DNA of 64,000 nucleotides from Eutreptiella sp. 'Long Island Sound 2002'. Its lineage: Eukaryota; Euglenozoa; Euglenophyceae; Eutreptiales; Eutreptiaceae. This document shows, one piece after another, positions 1 through 9,456 of this stretch; positions within the stretch are counted from its first letter, which is position 1, and each line of letters starts with the position of its first letter. The stretch covers positions 17,204,950-17,268,949 of the forward strand of contig OZ038400.1 in assembly GCA_964036045.1 (NCBI GenBank). Reading direction: 5' to 3'. Under the pieces are notes generated by a model that was not told the DNA's origin, searched no databases, and was given only the letters and a program-made list of their open reading frames with translations. Both the position numbers and the translations under genes were made by a program.

Positions 1-21
1 GAATGTGGTAGGATGGCTTCC

Positions 22-3000
22 TTAATTCGGCCAAGCACGAATACATGTGACCACCAACCTGTCTGGTCTGGCCCTGGTACGGCTTGGGCGCTGCAGATCA
101 GCGGCCGAACTTGAAGCTTGGTCCTCATTTGGCTCCTGGGCTGGCCTGACCACAGGAGGGGGGATCGACGGATCAGCCCTGGAATGTGGCTGCTGAGGGC
201 CGTAAAAGGCTGGATCTCGATTCACCACAGGTCGTTTTCCGTCGCTCTCCACTTGTCTGTCTGGTTTCGACAAACAATCTGTCAGGAGTACACCAATTTC
301 GGGGTGCTTCTTGAGGAAGTCGATGAACCCCTTGGTGTATCCATGGACAAAAGATTGGGCTGGTTCCCAGTTGTTGTGACTGGAATCAAAGCCCCTCCAC
401 TCACACAGAAATTCCCATTCGCCCTTGGCGTCACGTCTTGCTTCAACAATCCTCTTGAGTTCGTACTTTCCCCCTTCGATGACCCGATCGGACAAGTGTT
501 TTGCAGTCCAAAAAAGGGGTTTAACTCGATCCTTGGGGGAGGGGATCTCTCTCTTGAGACGATCGCCCGGAACGTCAATTTCCCTGCTGACATCCACACA
601 AATCCTCCACCTGTTCTCCCCAAGACGCGCTGTAACAGCAAATGGCCCCTCCCACAAGGGAAGAAGCTTGTCATCTCCGTCCAGGGTGGTTTCGGATTTT
701 CGAAGCCAAACTCGATCATCAACTTCAAAATTGTGGGGGTTTTTTCGACCTTTATTTTGAACCCAAAGCCAGTCAGCTTGATGCTTCTCGATTAATTTCG
801 ACACAGATTTATCTGCTCGTTGGACTTCGTCCAAAAACAGCGAAGCATCTTTACAGGGGCGAGGATTATTCAACGGCATGTTCCACCAACACTTCTTTCG
901 TCCAAAGACAATTTCATTTGCAGAAAGGCCATGATACAAAGGCGTGTTGTGGTAACGGCGAAGCAATGCGAAGAGAACTTCCATCCAATGGAAATCCTTT
1001 TCACTCGCGAGCTCCTTACGAAGCATATTAATTATTGAGCGGCCGGCTCTTTCGCCAGGCAGCGCTCGATGCGAGTGGATTTCACATCGGAGGTGGTGGA
1101 TTCCAAGGCGAGCACACAATTCTCTCCACCATTCGGAGGTGTACTCTTTGCCTGAATCCGTGACCACCTCGGATGGGACGTCCCAGCCTCCCATCCAGGT
1201 CTGCGCGCACCATTTGGCGGCAGCCTTGCCAGTCATCGACTCAATGTTGCAAGGCAACACTTGAATGTAGCCGGAATGACGGCACTGAATAAGGAGCACA
1301 CCATTGACTTTTTTGTTAGTCCAATGGCACTCTTCGTCATCGAGCTCACCGAGATAGAAGAAATCACATGTGACTCTGTTAAAGAGACGCTCCGGAATAG
1401 GATGAGGCCTCAGATGGCCGTGCTTCTTCGCGCTGGGGGGCGTCGAGACAGCACATTGGGCACATCCGGCAGCTACTTTCATGCAATGAGTGTAGAGCCT
1501 CGATCCAAACAACCTATGCTTAATCATCGACCACAGTCGACGGCCATGTGCGTGGGGGGACTCCCATTTGTGCCACCAGTTTAACACTCGGGGGGCTAGG
1601 GCGTCTGGCACACACAATTTACCCTCCATCCACAGCTTCCCCCCATCCAACGAGTACTCAGCAAAAATCCCATCCCTGTGAGCATCTTTGGATTTGAGAT
1701 TTCCAAAGACCTCTTTAAACATGGGATCCTGCAGGTAATCGGACGTCCAGTCACGGATGATCAGGGAATCCTTAGGCAGGGGTGGAGTTTTGGCCGGATC
1801 TCGTCGCTTAATGCCCTCGATCAACCGAAATCGACTTACTCGTCGGGTGTAGTCAAACCGTTTCACACTCCCTGAGGAGGGATCGGTGACTTTTTCCACG
1901 ACTTTCAGCGTTTTGGTGCAGATCTCGTGAGCATGCGCCGGATCTGTGATGGCCGTGATGTCGTGACACGGCAATGCGTGCTGTTTAACAGCGCACTGCA
2001 TGCATGCCCGTCGAATGAGTTTCTTTTCTTCCTGATCCCATTCGATGATGACATGGCGGTCCTGCTCCGTACCATGGATGTTGGTACTTTGCAGCCCCTC
2101 TGAGGCGGGGTAAGCCCATCGGCTCAGAGCATCCGCTACCGTGTTGTGTTTTCCAGGCAAATACGACACATGGAGGTCAAACAGAGAGAGAAATTCGTGC
2201 CATCTGGCCCGTCGACCAGCTGGGCTCGCGACAGTATCAATGTGTTCGGTGGCCCAATACTCCAGAGATCGATGATCCGTCAGGACCTCGACTCGATTGG
2301 TGCCAACCCACGATTGGTACTTTTTTAAAGCACAGATGATGGCGTAAGTCTCTTGCTCACGCGGCGACCATTGCATTTGGCGTGGGGCTAGCTTCCGAGA
2401 CCAAAATGCAAGAGGGTAATGATCGCCGGTGGCTTCATCAACCTGTTCAAGGACAGCTCCGATCGCGTACCTAGATGCGTCGGTTCTAATGTAGAAGGGT
2501 CGGTCAAATTGGGGCACATGCAACGTGGCGACTTCGCAGAGGGCTGCCTTCAAGTGATGGAAGGCCTCCTCGCACTCGTCAGTCCACTTGACACGAACCT
2601 TTGAACCTGCCTTGCCCGCATCTCTCCCTACCTTCAATAATTCAGTGAGGGGGGCAGCAAATTTGGCATAATTCGGCACAAAAGTGTGGTAAAAATTGCA
2701 ACAACCCAGGAATCCTCTCAACTCCGTGATCGTCTCAGGGCGCTTCCACTTCTGAATAGCGACGAGCTTCCCTGGACTGGGTCGTCGAGTACCATTCTCT
2801 AGGAGAGAACCACAAAATTCGACTGATTTTAAAAATAATTTTCCCTTCTTTGGCCCACAGATCAGCTGATTGGCGTCAAGAATGTCCAAAACTTGGTTCA
2901 GCTGCTTCTCATGTAGGGCCACCAGCTCGGCTTCGGTCAGTCCCTCCCCCTCCGTCGCGATGATTATGTCATCTATGTACACACTCACGAAGGCACGAAG

Positions 3001-5205
3001 CTCAGGATGGGTTGTGAACAGCACATCCTCCATCATTCTTTGAAAAAATGAGGGGGCGTTCTTCAATCCCATGGGCATGACGGTCCACTGGACTGGGCCA
3101 CATGGCGTGCACATACAGGTGAGAGGTCTGCTGTCCTTCCTCAACGGCATTTGGTGAAAGCCGTGACGGAGATCCAGCACTAAGAACAAACGACCTCTTG
3201 CCCTCTTGGCGATTTCCTCCTCAATGAGGGGCAGGGGGTGTGAATCCGCCTTGGTTTCGGCGTTGAGATTGCGAAAATCAACAACCATTCGCCAACCATC
3301 AATGGTGTTCTGGTCTGCAGGCGGTGGCTTCGGGACTGTGAAGGGTGAACAGCACCATTCGCTGGTCATACAACCCTCAAGCCAACCAAATTCCCTGAGA
3401 TTTCTCTCGATGATTTTTCTGAGAATCTCATGTTTGTGTCCATGATTTTCATAAGGGCGCTGTTTTTTTGCCTTGTACCCTTCACGAAGCTCGATGAAGG
3501 CTTCACCGAACTGTCCACGGACAGGGGGGTCTTTGATCAACTTCCCTGAAAGGGTTGTGTCCTTCCGTTCCTCAAAAATCTTTTCTCTTGACCTCGAACA
3601 CAATTCAGTGTCCACCTGATCGCCAGGAATTACTGTCGAAAAAACTTTGGCGACTTCTTCGGCTTTGGCAGGAAGAATCTTCTTACGGATGTCCCTAAAC
3701 AGGTCCGTATCAACTGCCTCTTGAAGATAGGTGGGTCTTGTGTCGAAATCCCAGAGATTTTCTTCGCGATCCAGCTCCTCGAAAGGATCCATGAAAGCTT
3801 CAACAGGGGGTTTTTCATAAAAAACTCTGAATTTGCGGCGCGATTGGAGATTTTTCCTCGCCCGTGCACTGAAGATTCTTTTCGATGTCGACCGTATGGG
3901 TGAAGAGGGAGACGAGGCGGATCCATTGGACGTTGAATCACCTTGGGTATCTGACGAACAAAAATCAGAAAAAATAGATTCATCATCAGTACCACGCTCA
4001 ACCTCAGATTCAGACCCAACACAGGAATCTGTACCAGAATCAGCAGAATTAGAGTCAGAAAGCTTTCCATCCACCAGGAATGCAAGCGAACTCCAGGACC
4101 GCTGTGGCAGGGGACCTGTGTCGTCCCTGGCATACAGCTTAATCTTCCTGGGAAGTTGGATGTAATCTACACAAATGTCTTGTAATTCCTGAAACCAAGG
4201 CTTGTCGTCCCACAAAGGCACAACTAAAATTGCCTGGGTTTTATCTTGCTTGATTTTGTGGATGACCTGCTGGATTAAGTGAAACGGAGGATTAATCCAC
4301 AACTTCTTGTCCCATTTGTGGGTCCAAGCGTCGCTGAAGTGCTTGTCAAAGCGCTTGTTCATACGGTTAGCAAAGGCATCATACTGAGGCCAAAAGGAAT
4401 GATGTTCATGGAAGTATTCACAAATTGCATCGCGCCATTTGTCGACAACTCTGTAGGATGAAGAGTTCCAGCGCGAAGGGCGTCGTGGCTGGGAGTCCCT
4501 ACGAAGACATTCTAACTCCTGGGAGTAATCGGCACTCCCATTCACCTCTGCAATGGTGACATCTTCACCAAATTTTGGTGTCACCTTTTGCTTCAAAAAT
4601 TCTTCTGCACTTTTAAACCCTGCGTGCAAAAAACGAAATTCAGGACGCTCCAAGGGACCTGACTCCAGCAAAAAACAACGACGATGACCTACGGGCGCTA
4701 CCCTGTTCTTACGAAGCCAAGGATGCCCCAAGTAAAGGTCATACTTTATGTCAGCACGGTAGAAGTAGTCATCCTTAAGGACAACTTCTTCCACATTTTG
4801 CTCTTCCCAAAGGTCTTGAGCGACCAAATGGGTGGATATATAACAACCGCGTTGCCCAACTGCGAGAGAATGTCCAGAAACTCCCTCGAGGGTAACAGGA
4901 TGAGGCGACTCGAACACGCAGTCGTCGGGTAAGAATGCATTGGATTGGAGATTTACCTCTGATCCATTGTCACACAAACAAGTGGCGAGGTGGAAATTTC
5001 CCTTGCAATCAGAGACCCACAGCTTTGTGACAAACTGACGAGCCCTGTGCTTGGACTGTACACCAACCTCGTCCACTACAACAGAAGGATCCGCTGCCGG
5101 ATCCAGGGGAGAGGAGACAAGCGACCCTACATCAAGTAATGGTCGATCAGGAATTTGGGGATCATGCCTGAAATCGCCTGGGGAGGGGCAATTTTCGTGG
5201 CTCCC
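22..5205 (-). CDS. pol: Pol polyprotein of element A (protease, Dam-like, RT, RNase H, integrase, chromodomain)
   Basis: The reading frame is open from the codon after the gag UAG (5205) to a TAA at 24-22; the first usable GTG is at 5076 and numbering here starts there (1684 residues). Domains in order: retropepsin-like ~20-130 with the active-site loop reading D36-N37-G38-S and a flap-side YDLYLGHPWL; a Dam/DIRS-like domain ~228-335 with WINPPF (259-264) and ILVVPLW; an acidic Ser-rich linker; RT ~565-760 with D635 and YIDD (700-703); RNase H ~861-985 with D866, E909, D934 and D981; integrase H2C2 finger (H1169, C1205, C1208) and DDE core D1238, D1307, E1342; GPF motif ~1477; chromodomain 1538-1590. 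There is no ATG near the start, which supports expression as Gag-Pol by readthrough. The DNG protease loop departs from the usual DTG/DSG. Confidence 0.95.
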   Translation of the reverse strand, partial: GSHENCPSPGDFRHDPQIPDRPLLDVGSLVSSPLDPAADPSVVVDEVGVQSKHRARQFVTKLWVSDCKGNFHLATCLCDNGSEVNLQSNAFLPDDCVFESPHPVTLEGVSGHSLAVGQRGCYISTHLVAQDLWEEQNVEEVVLKDDYFYRADIKYDLYLGHPWLRKNRVAPVGHRRCFLLESGPLERPEFRFLHAGFKSAEEFLKQKVTPKFGEDVTIAEVNGSADYSQELECLRRDSQPRRPSRWNSSSYRVVDKWRDAICEYFHEHHSFWPQYDAFANRMNKRFDKHFSDAWTHKWDKKLWINPPFHLIQQVIHKIKQDKTQAILVVPLWDDKPWFQELQDICVDYIQLPRKIKLYARDDTGPLPQRSWSSLAFLVDGKLSDSNSADSGTDSCVGSESEVERGTDDESIFSDFCSSDTQGDSTSNGSASSPSSPIRSTSKRIFSARARKNLQSRRKFRVFYEKPPVEAFMDPFEELDREENLWDFDTRPTYLQEAVDTDLFRDIRKKILPAKAEEVAKVFSTVIPGDQVDTELCSRSREKIFEERKDTTLSGKLIKDPPVRGQFGEAFIELREGYKAKKQRPYENHGHKHEILRKIIERNLREFGWLEGCMTSEWCCSPFTVPKPPPADQNTIDGWRMVVDFRNLNAETKADSHPLPLIEEEIAKRARGRLFLVLDLRHGFHQMPLRKDSRPLTCMCTPCGPVQWTVMPMGLKNAPSFFQRMMEDVLFTTHPELRAFVSVYIDDIIIATEGEGLTEAELVALHEKQLNQVLDILDANQLICGPKKGKLFLKSVEFCGSLLENGTRRPSPGKLVAIQKWKRPETITELRGFLGCCNFYHTFVPNYAKFAAPLTELLKVGRDAGKAGSKVRVKWTDECEEAFHHLKAALCEVATLHVPQFDRPFYIRTDASRYAIGAVLEQVDEATGDHYPLAFWSRKLAPRQMQWSPREQETYAIICALKKYQSWVGTNRVEVLTDHRSLEYWATEHIDTVASPAGRRARWHEFLSLFDLHVSYLPGKHNTVADALSRWAYPASEGLQSTNIHGTEQDRHVIIEWDQEEKKLIRRACMQCAVKQHALPCHDITAITDPAHAHEICTKTLKVVEKVTDPSSGSVKRFDYTRRVSRFRLIEGIKRRDPAKTPPLPKDSLIIRDWTSDYLQDPMFKEVFGNLKSKDAHRDGIFAEYSLDGGKLWMEGKLCVPDALAPRVLNWWHKWESPHAHGRRLWSMIKHRLFGSRLYTHCMKVAAGCAQCAVSTPPSAKKHGHLRPHPIPERLFNRVTCDFFYLGELDDEECHWTNKKVNGVLLIQCRHSGYIQVLPCNIESMTGKAAAKWCAQTWMGGWDVPSEVVTDSGKEYTSEWWRELCARLGIHHLRCEIHSHRALPGERAGRSIINMLRKELASEKDFHWMEVLFALLRRYHNTPLYHGLSANEIVFGRKKCWWNMPLNNPRPCKDASLFLDEVQRADKSVSKLIEKHQADWLWVQNKGRKNPHNFEVDDRVWLRKSETTLDGDDKLLPLWEGPFAVTARLGENRWRICVDVSREIDVPGDRLKREIPSPKDRVKPLFWTAKHLSDRVIEGGKYELKRIVEARRDAKGEWEFLCEWRGFDSSHNNWEPAQSFVHGYTKGFIDFLKKHPEIGVLLTDCLSKPDRQVESDGKRPVVNRDPAFYGPQQPHSRADPSIPPPVVRPAQEPNEDQASSSAADLQRPSRTRARPDRLVVTCIRAWPN

Positions 5206-5208
5206 CTA
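5171..5208 (-). promoter_or_regulatory. Gag-pol UAG readthrough site of element A
   Basis: The gag frame ends in TAG (5208-5206) followed by GGG AGC, and the same frame stays open into pol. Starting 11 nt after the stop, 5194-5187 (AAATTGCC) pairs with 5178-5171 (GGCGATTT) in an 8-bp stem with one G-U pair. The 8-nt loop contains CTCCCC, complementary to GGGGAG that overlaps the stop, so a pseudoknot can form. In A' the same stem has a C-G pair where A has U-G. Gammaretroviruses use UAG-G plus a downstream pseudoknot in this way; use here is inferred. Confidence 0.7.
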
Positions 5209-8200
5209 GGCGTTCTGACCTCCAGCGGCTGCGTTAACGTTGTGAACACAGTCTGTTTCGTCGATCCATTCATCTTGGAACGGATCATCCGCTGGATTCA
5301 GAGCATTTTCGACGTAATCTCGATCCGCATCAGACACCTGGTCTGCACCTGAGACCTGATCCACACGATGGTTTCCTTTTCCACGTCCACGGCCACGGCC
5401 GCCGGATGATGGGCCACCACCGTCGCCACGCCCTCTGCCCTTACCAGAGAAGGGGGTTCCCGAAGGATTTCCCTTACCTTTACCCTGTAATCCTGGAGCA
5501 TTTCCTTTGTTTGTACCGGGTTGAGGGGTTTGGCCTGGATTTCGATTTCCGCCTCCGGCGTTGACATTTGGACCTGTCTGGCCATTCGGCTGTCCACCGG
5601 AACCGGATGGAGTCCGATTTCCTTTGCCTTGGGACCCGCCAGGGCCTCCAGTATTTTTGTTCCCACCGGAGGGAGTCGAATTACCCTTTCCCCCCTTAGC
5701 ACCATGCACCTGTCTGTCATTCCTGTCTGAATTCTGAGGATTACTGACATTTTCACCAATCACCTTGTGATCGTAAGCAGACCATCGGTGATTAGCAGTG
5801 GAATGCGTCTTAGCTCGGTTCGTAGAACCTAGAAGAAGACAGATGCCACAATGATCCTGAACATTCCGGGTGTCATTCACCTTTTTGTTGCCCTTTTGGG
5901 CCCCATTTTGGGTGTTTTGCTGGGTATTCCTGTTTCCCCCAAGACCCTCATGGAAATTTTGATTGGCGGCGTCAGCGAGCCTCTCAACCTCTTCCCACAG
6001 TTCCTGCGGAGTAAACGAGAACACCCAGTTCCTGGCCTTCAGGCGAGTGCCATGGAAACTTACTCCCCTGTTGAGGACTTGGACAAACAAGTCCCGATCC
6101 TCGTGTTCATTAAACTTGATTTTCCACGTGTTTTCAGTGAATTTCACCTTGGTAAACGACGTGGGGGAGCACTTTTGAAGTGCCTCCCTGACTGTAAACC
6201 GGTTGGCCGAGGCGTCAAAGCCATCGATCACCGCCGGCCAGGTCTTGACCTTTTCTTCGGACTGTCGATTCCGAAGGGTGGCGGCGGTTTCAGAGGGGAT
6301 CTTGTCAAAAATCAGATTTTTCAGCTCGGCACTAGAAAATTTTTCGCCTGAATGTTCAGATTCTTCTACGAGATTCCAGAAGCGCTGTCTCTTGTCCTGC
6401 ACTTCGTGCAAGATTAATCGAGAGAATGAGGGAAAATTCCTCAACATCTGGTGGTAAGGGTCCTCAGGCAGCCGGGATCCACGTACCTCCAACTGTTCCC
6501 ACACCTCATCAAAGGTAAGGGGGGAACTTGAATCTTCACGATCACTCCAGGTTCTGAGCCAAGTGTTGGCCGGCGCTCCCTCAAGGCAGTCCAGAAGGGC
6601 CATCAGGAACTGATCATCCTGGAGTTTTTGAGTCTTAACCCACAGTTTAAATTCCCGTTGGAACTGAGGCCAACGTCTGGGGTTCCCATTATACTTCGGT
6701 TGCTTGGCAACCTGACGAAGTCGCAATGAAGTGGGATTTAGGAGTGAATCCAGCCCAACACCGGCCGTGATGGTAGACACCTTGGCGGCATCATTAGCCA
6801 AACCAGCTCCGGCGAGGGTCTGGGCGAGCAACATCTGGGCAATTGCATTGGAATCAACAGCAGGAAGGGTAGTACGGGAGGCAGTTCTTTTGGCATTCTG
6901 AACCTCAGTCCTAGCCTTCGCCGATCTACTCTGTGATCGAGAGATTGTAACCCTTTCCTTTAACTTAGTCCTGCTGATCCGTGCATCGGTGGTCTTAGAG
7001 TCCACCGAAGGAGCAATCGAAAAAATTTCTGTCGCCTCCTCCGACGGTTCTGTTGTCTGATCCACCGATGATGCGCCCTCAGATCGCATGTGGGTCTTGA
7101 AAAGATCTTTAATTCCCAGCGTCTGAATGATGAGTTGCATTTGATCTTTGAGCAATTGGAGCTCAGAGTCTCGCTGAGATCTGCAAGAGCAGTCGGCAGG
7201 ACAGTACATACCGTGTCCTGAAGGGCCTGAGCAGGCTGTCGGACCGCTAATCTCAGTAGTTCGCAGCCAGGAGTCCACTTGGGGAGCTCCTTCAGTCCTA
7301 ATTTCCAGGCTTGCCTGCCTAGCTGCCTCTAAAATTCCTTCCTCAACCGCGGCGGCTAGATCGTCGCGGATGGAAACAGAGGGATGAGGGGCGGAGGGCC
7401 CGGCAACCGGTGCCTTGGTCTTCTCCTTCGGGAAGGGACTTGCCTCCCAAATCTGCACAAAAATGGCAAAAGATTCATCTTCTTGAGAACACCACCACAT
7501 CCTGGTATTAATTTCTTCTTGAAGAAGGAAAAAATATTCAAATAAAAAATCAGAGGCGATTCTTTCTTGTCCTATCAGCTTAGACGTGGCTAATAGACAC
7601 AGGGCCTCAAGACTCTGAAGGTTACGGGTCACTTCTGAAGACAAATGGTTGTCCCATTGTGCCCAATTGTCTGGTCGATTATAGGTTGGTACCTCACCTG
7701 GACCACCCATCTCAATGTCGTCAATGTCGGCATCGATGGTCTCGAAATGTGGACATTGGTAGGGAGTATTAGTACCTGCCAGGTCCGTAAGCTCCACCGG
7801 AGCGTTGCCATTAGCGTAAGCTGGGAGATTCCAGCTGCTTGATGGCCAATTTCGACTGGGATCTTGATTGTAATCTGGGCCTCCACAGCTGCTGATTTGT
7901 GTCCTTCTTGGGCAATTTGGGCTTGCGCAAGGCATTCCTCTCAAGGCCTCGTTCGCACAGCACCACGGGAGCGTGATCGTTACGTCTCCGGAGGTGGCGG
8001 AGTCTACGGGGACATACTGAGGGGCTAGCTGTGGTTGGGACACCAAAGGAACAACATTCAGGTAGCCTCTGCTACCATGAAAGTGCTGCCCTGGGTCGTT
8101 GTGGGTGCCGGAGGGCTCGGGGCCGGCAAGACCAGTGGGGCAGGCACGCGAGGAGTCTCCCTGGATGTTGTTATTGGGTGTAGAACCGGACACTCGGACA

Positions 8201-8241
8201 CCAACGGAGGCGAGAGCAGCGACAACAGAAGCAAGATCCAT
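5206..8241 (-). CDS. gag: Gag polyprotein of element A, start codon inside the LTR
   Basis: 1011 residues, ending in TAG. The ATG at 8241 has a strong context (A at -3, G at +4). Its first ~55 codons are within the 5' LTR, and the frame then runs through the primer-binding site. A retrotransposon Gag capsid-like region is at ~505-700 (motifs YNGNPRRWPQF and FDEVWEQL). A possible atypical zinc-binding cluster is at ~798-817 (C-x2-C followed by two His). A Gly/Arg/Lys-rich nucleic-acid-binding tail follows at ~850-975. No standard CCHC knuckle is visible. It is ~95% identical to the A' Gag. The role is packaging of element RNA in virus-like particles. An internal start downstream of the LTR cannot be excluded. 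Confidence 0.92.
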   Translation of the reverse strand: MDLASVVAALASVGVRVSGSTPNNNIQGDSSRACPTGLAGPEPSGTHNDPGQHFHGSRGYLNVVPLVSQPQLAPQYVPVDSATSGDVTITLPWCCANEALRGMPCASPNCPRRTQISSCGGPDYNQDPSRNWPSSSWNLPAYANGNAPVELTDLAGTNTPYQCPHFETIDADIDDIEMGGPGEVPTYNRPDNWAQWDNHLSSEVTRNLQSLEALCLLATSKLIGQERIASDFLFEYFFLLQEEINTRMWWCSQEDESFAIFVQIWEASPFPKEKTKAPVAGPSAPHPSVSIRDDLAAAVEEGILEAARQASLEIRTEGAPQVDSWLRTTEISGPTACSGPSGHGMYCPADCSCRSQRDSELQLLKDQMQLIIQTLGIKDLFKTHMRSEGASSVDQTTEPSEEATEIFSIAPSVDSKTTDARISRTKLKERVTISRSQSRSAKARTEVQNAKRTASRTTLPAVDSNAIAQMLLAQTLAGAGLANDAAKVSTITAGVGLDSLLNPTSLRLRQVAKQPKYNGNPRRWPQFQREFKLWVKTQKLQDDQFLMALLDCLEGAPANTWLRTWSDREDSSSPLTFDEVWEQLEVRGSRLPEDPYHQMLRNFPSFSRLILHEVQDKRQRFWNLVEESEHSGEKFSSAELKNLIFDKIPSETAATLRNRQSEEKVKTWPAVIDGFDASANRFTVREALQKCSPTSFTKVKFTENTWKIKFNEHEDRDLFVQVLNRGVSFHGTRLKARNWVFSFTPQELWEEVERLADAANQNFHEGLGGNRNTQQNTQNGAQKGNKKVNDTRNVQDHCGICLLLGSTNRAKTHSTANHRWSAYDHKVIGENVSNPQNSDRNDRQVHGAKGGKGNSTPSGGNKNTGGPGGSQGKGNRTPSGSGGQPNGQTGPNVNAGGGNRNPGQTPQPGTNKGNAPGLQGKGKGNPSGTPFSGKGRGRGDGGGPSSGGRGRGRGKGNHRVDQVSGADQVSDADRDYVENALNPADDPFQDEWIDETDCVHNVNAAAGGQNA
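8066..8077 (-). other. Primer-binding site of element A (tRNA-iMet)
   Basis: On the minus strand the 12 bases directly after the LTR read TGGTAGCAGAGG, complementary to the 3' end (including CCA) of an animal/fungal-type initiator-Met tRNA. There is no spacer between LTR and site, and the site is inside the gag frame. Confidence 0.85.
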
Positions 8242-8609
8242 GCTGATTGTGGTCCGGCAGAAAATCCCAGTCTATGAAGAAAATTGAGGGGAATTATTCT
8301 AAATACATCTGAGTGTCCAAAACTGTCCGAATGAATTTAAATAATCCATTTGTGTAAAATTGTATGGCCGATCAGGTCCGCGAGCGCGCGCCAGCGGCAA
8401 ATGGCGATTCCAGCTAAAATAGCGGAATGCGGCGGATTTACGGGAAATGGACCGCGGAATCAAATCCGGCATATCAGAAATATATAGGAAATATCCTGTG
8501 ACTGAGCTGCGAGGCGGCGCATCCGCCGAAGCAAAGGAAATGACCAAAATGTAGCCAATCTGGGCAGAATGTCTGAAAATCTGAGCAGATGGGGCTAGCC
8601 GCACTTACA
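8078..8609 (-). repeat. 5' LTR of element A (532 bp)
   Basis: Matches the two LTRs of A' over its whole length, begins TGTAAG and ends TTTCA (TG...CA), and is bordered by the primer-binding site on one side and by interrupted LTR of element B on the other. It contains the gag start codon (8241). Confidence 0.93.
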
Positions 8610-9358
8610 TAGAGATGCACTGAGCATCCATGCATTTTAATCTTAGTATTGGTCCAACCAAAACTGGTGATAACACATTTTGACCTATGGAACCAAACAC
8701 CCAATCAGGATATGGAGTGGACCCCTTAATCCCCTTTCAATGTGAAGTAAAACATCTTTTCCTGAGTTGACTGAGCACTGACATACCTAAAGTAGAGCCT
8801 ATGAATTTATCTATGTTTTTCCATGAATTCTTAGCTATCCTAGTGGTATGCACCCTAGGGGGCTGGGCACCTCTTTTTGAGAGGTCCTGGGTTCAATTCC
8901 TGGTCAGCCTAGCTAAGTAGGAAGATCCCATGTGACATGGCAGTGACCTCATCGCCACGTACCATGCCACCTCAGCACATATGGGACCCAAAACAAAGAG
9001 TGCACATCTCCTAAGATGGCACTATGGAGAGAGAGTGATCCTGAGGCAGTTTTCTAACTCTTTTCCTAGAACATTTCAGCTATCTTTGTGAATATGCATT
9101 CATATGTGACCTGAGTTGCAGTTTCTGTGAATATCCAATCAGCTCTCACTGTTTACACTGCAGCCCTTCATGCTTTGATCCTGAATTACCTTCTCCTTGC
9201 ATACTATTGGCTTGGGCTATCCTGGATTGACTTGGCTTAACTGTATTTCAACAAACAAAAGCTTTTCTTCATCCAAAACAAGCAGCAGGACACCCTACAG
9301 CAACAACAAGCAGCAGGAGAAGCAAAAACACAGTGCTGAAAACACTATAAACTTTTCT
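8610..9358 (+). repeat. Truncated 5' LTR of element B (749 of ~798 bp)
   Basis: Homologous to 19146-19942, 20246-21043 and 48593-49389. The missing first 49 bp lie left of element A, beyond the window. It ends ...AAACTTTTCT next to the primer-binding site. The family's LTRs run AG...CT and not TG...CA, as proven by the target duplication around B'. A TATAAA at 9346-9351 sits too close to the LTR end to be the functional promoter. Confidence 0.92.
8830..8917 (+). other. tRNA-like module with A- and B-box-like sequences inside the B LTR
   Basis: An 8-bp inverted repeat CTTAGCTA (8830-8837) / TAGCTAAG (8910-8917) encloses an A-box-like TATCCTAGTGG (8836-8846), a 5-bp stem ACCTC/GAGGT with a 7-nt loop TTTTTGA like an anticodon arm (8869-8885), and a T-arm-like CTGGG-TTCAATT-CCTGG (8887-8903) containing a B box (GGTTCAATTCC, 8890-8900). 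It is present in every LTR of the B family. The D-arm side does not fold as a normal tRNA and extra bases are present, so this is a tRNA-derived or SINE-like module, not a functional tRNA gene. Confidence 0.5.
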
Positions 9359-9370
9359 GGTAGCAAGAGG
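9358..9370 (+). other. Primer-binding site of element B with a one-base insertion
   Basis: Reads TGGTAGCAAGAGG against TGGTAGCAGAGG in B' and A/A': one extra A after eight matched bases. The first T is also the last LTR base. The insertion would weaken tRNA-iMet priming, or it is a sequencing error. Confidence 0.75.
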
Positions 9371-9456
9371 CAGCCTGTCTCTGTGCACCGGCAGCGACCC
9401 CGCGCCGTACAACCAGTGCTCCGAGCAGGCAAATATAAGCAGAAGGGCGGATTAAG

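Larger units (their letters stand above)
1..8609 (-). mobile_element. Element A, Ty3/gypsy chromodomain LTR retrotransposon, cut by left window edge
   Basis: Reading on the minus strand: 5' LTR (8609-8078), primer-binding site, gag, a UAG stop, pol, and the first 21 bases of the 3' UTR; the rest of the UTR and the 3' LTR lie outside the window. It is the inverted-orientation sister of A' at 22945-33710, with the same gene order. Its 5' LTR begins directly against base 49 of the LTR of element B, so A inserted into B. The 5-bp flank TAGAG (8610-8614) is the expected target-site duplication, but its partner is off the window. Both ORFs are open, so the copy looks recent. Confidence 0.93.

Noticed and set aside
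118-795. 225-residue ORF on the plus strand at the left edge
   Set aside because: Antisense shadow of the A pol integrase-chromodomain region; the same shadow appears opposite A' pol (30759-31436).
8830-8917. Functional tRNA-Lys(UUU) gene
   Set aside because: The anticodon-like loop would read TTT, but the D-arm does not fold, there are extra bases, and the acceptor stem is displaced; called a tRNA-like module instead.
9346-9351. TATAAA near the end of B-family LTRs
   Set aside because: Only 7 bp from the LTR end; transcripts starting downstream would lack the R region and PBS, so it is unlikely to be the element promoter.
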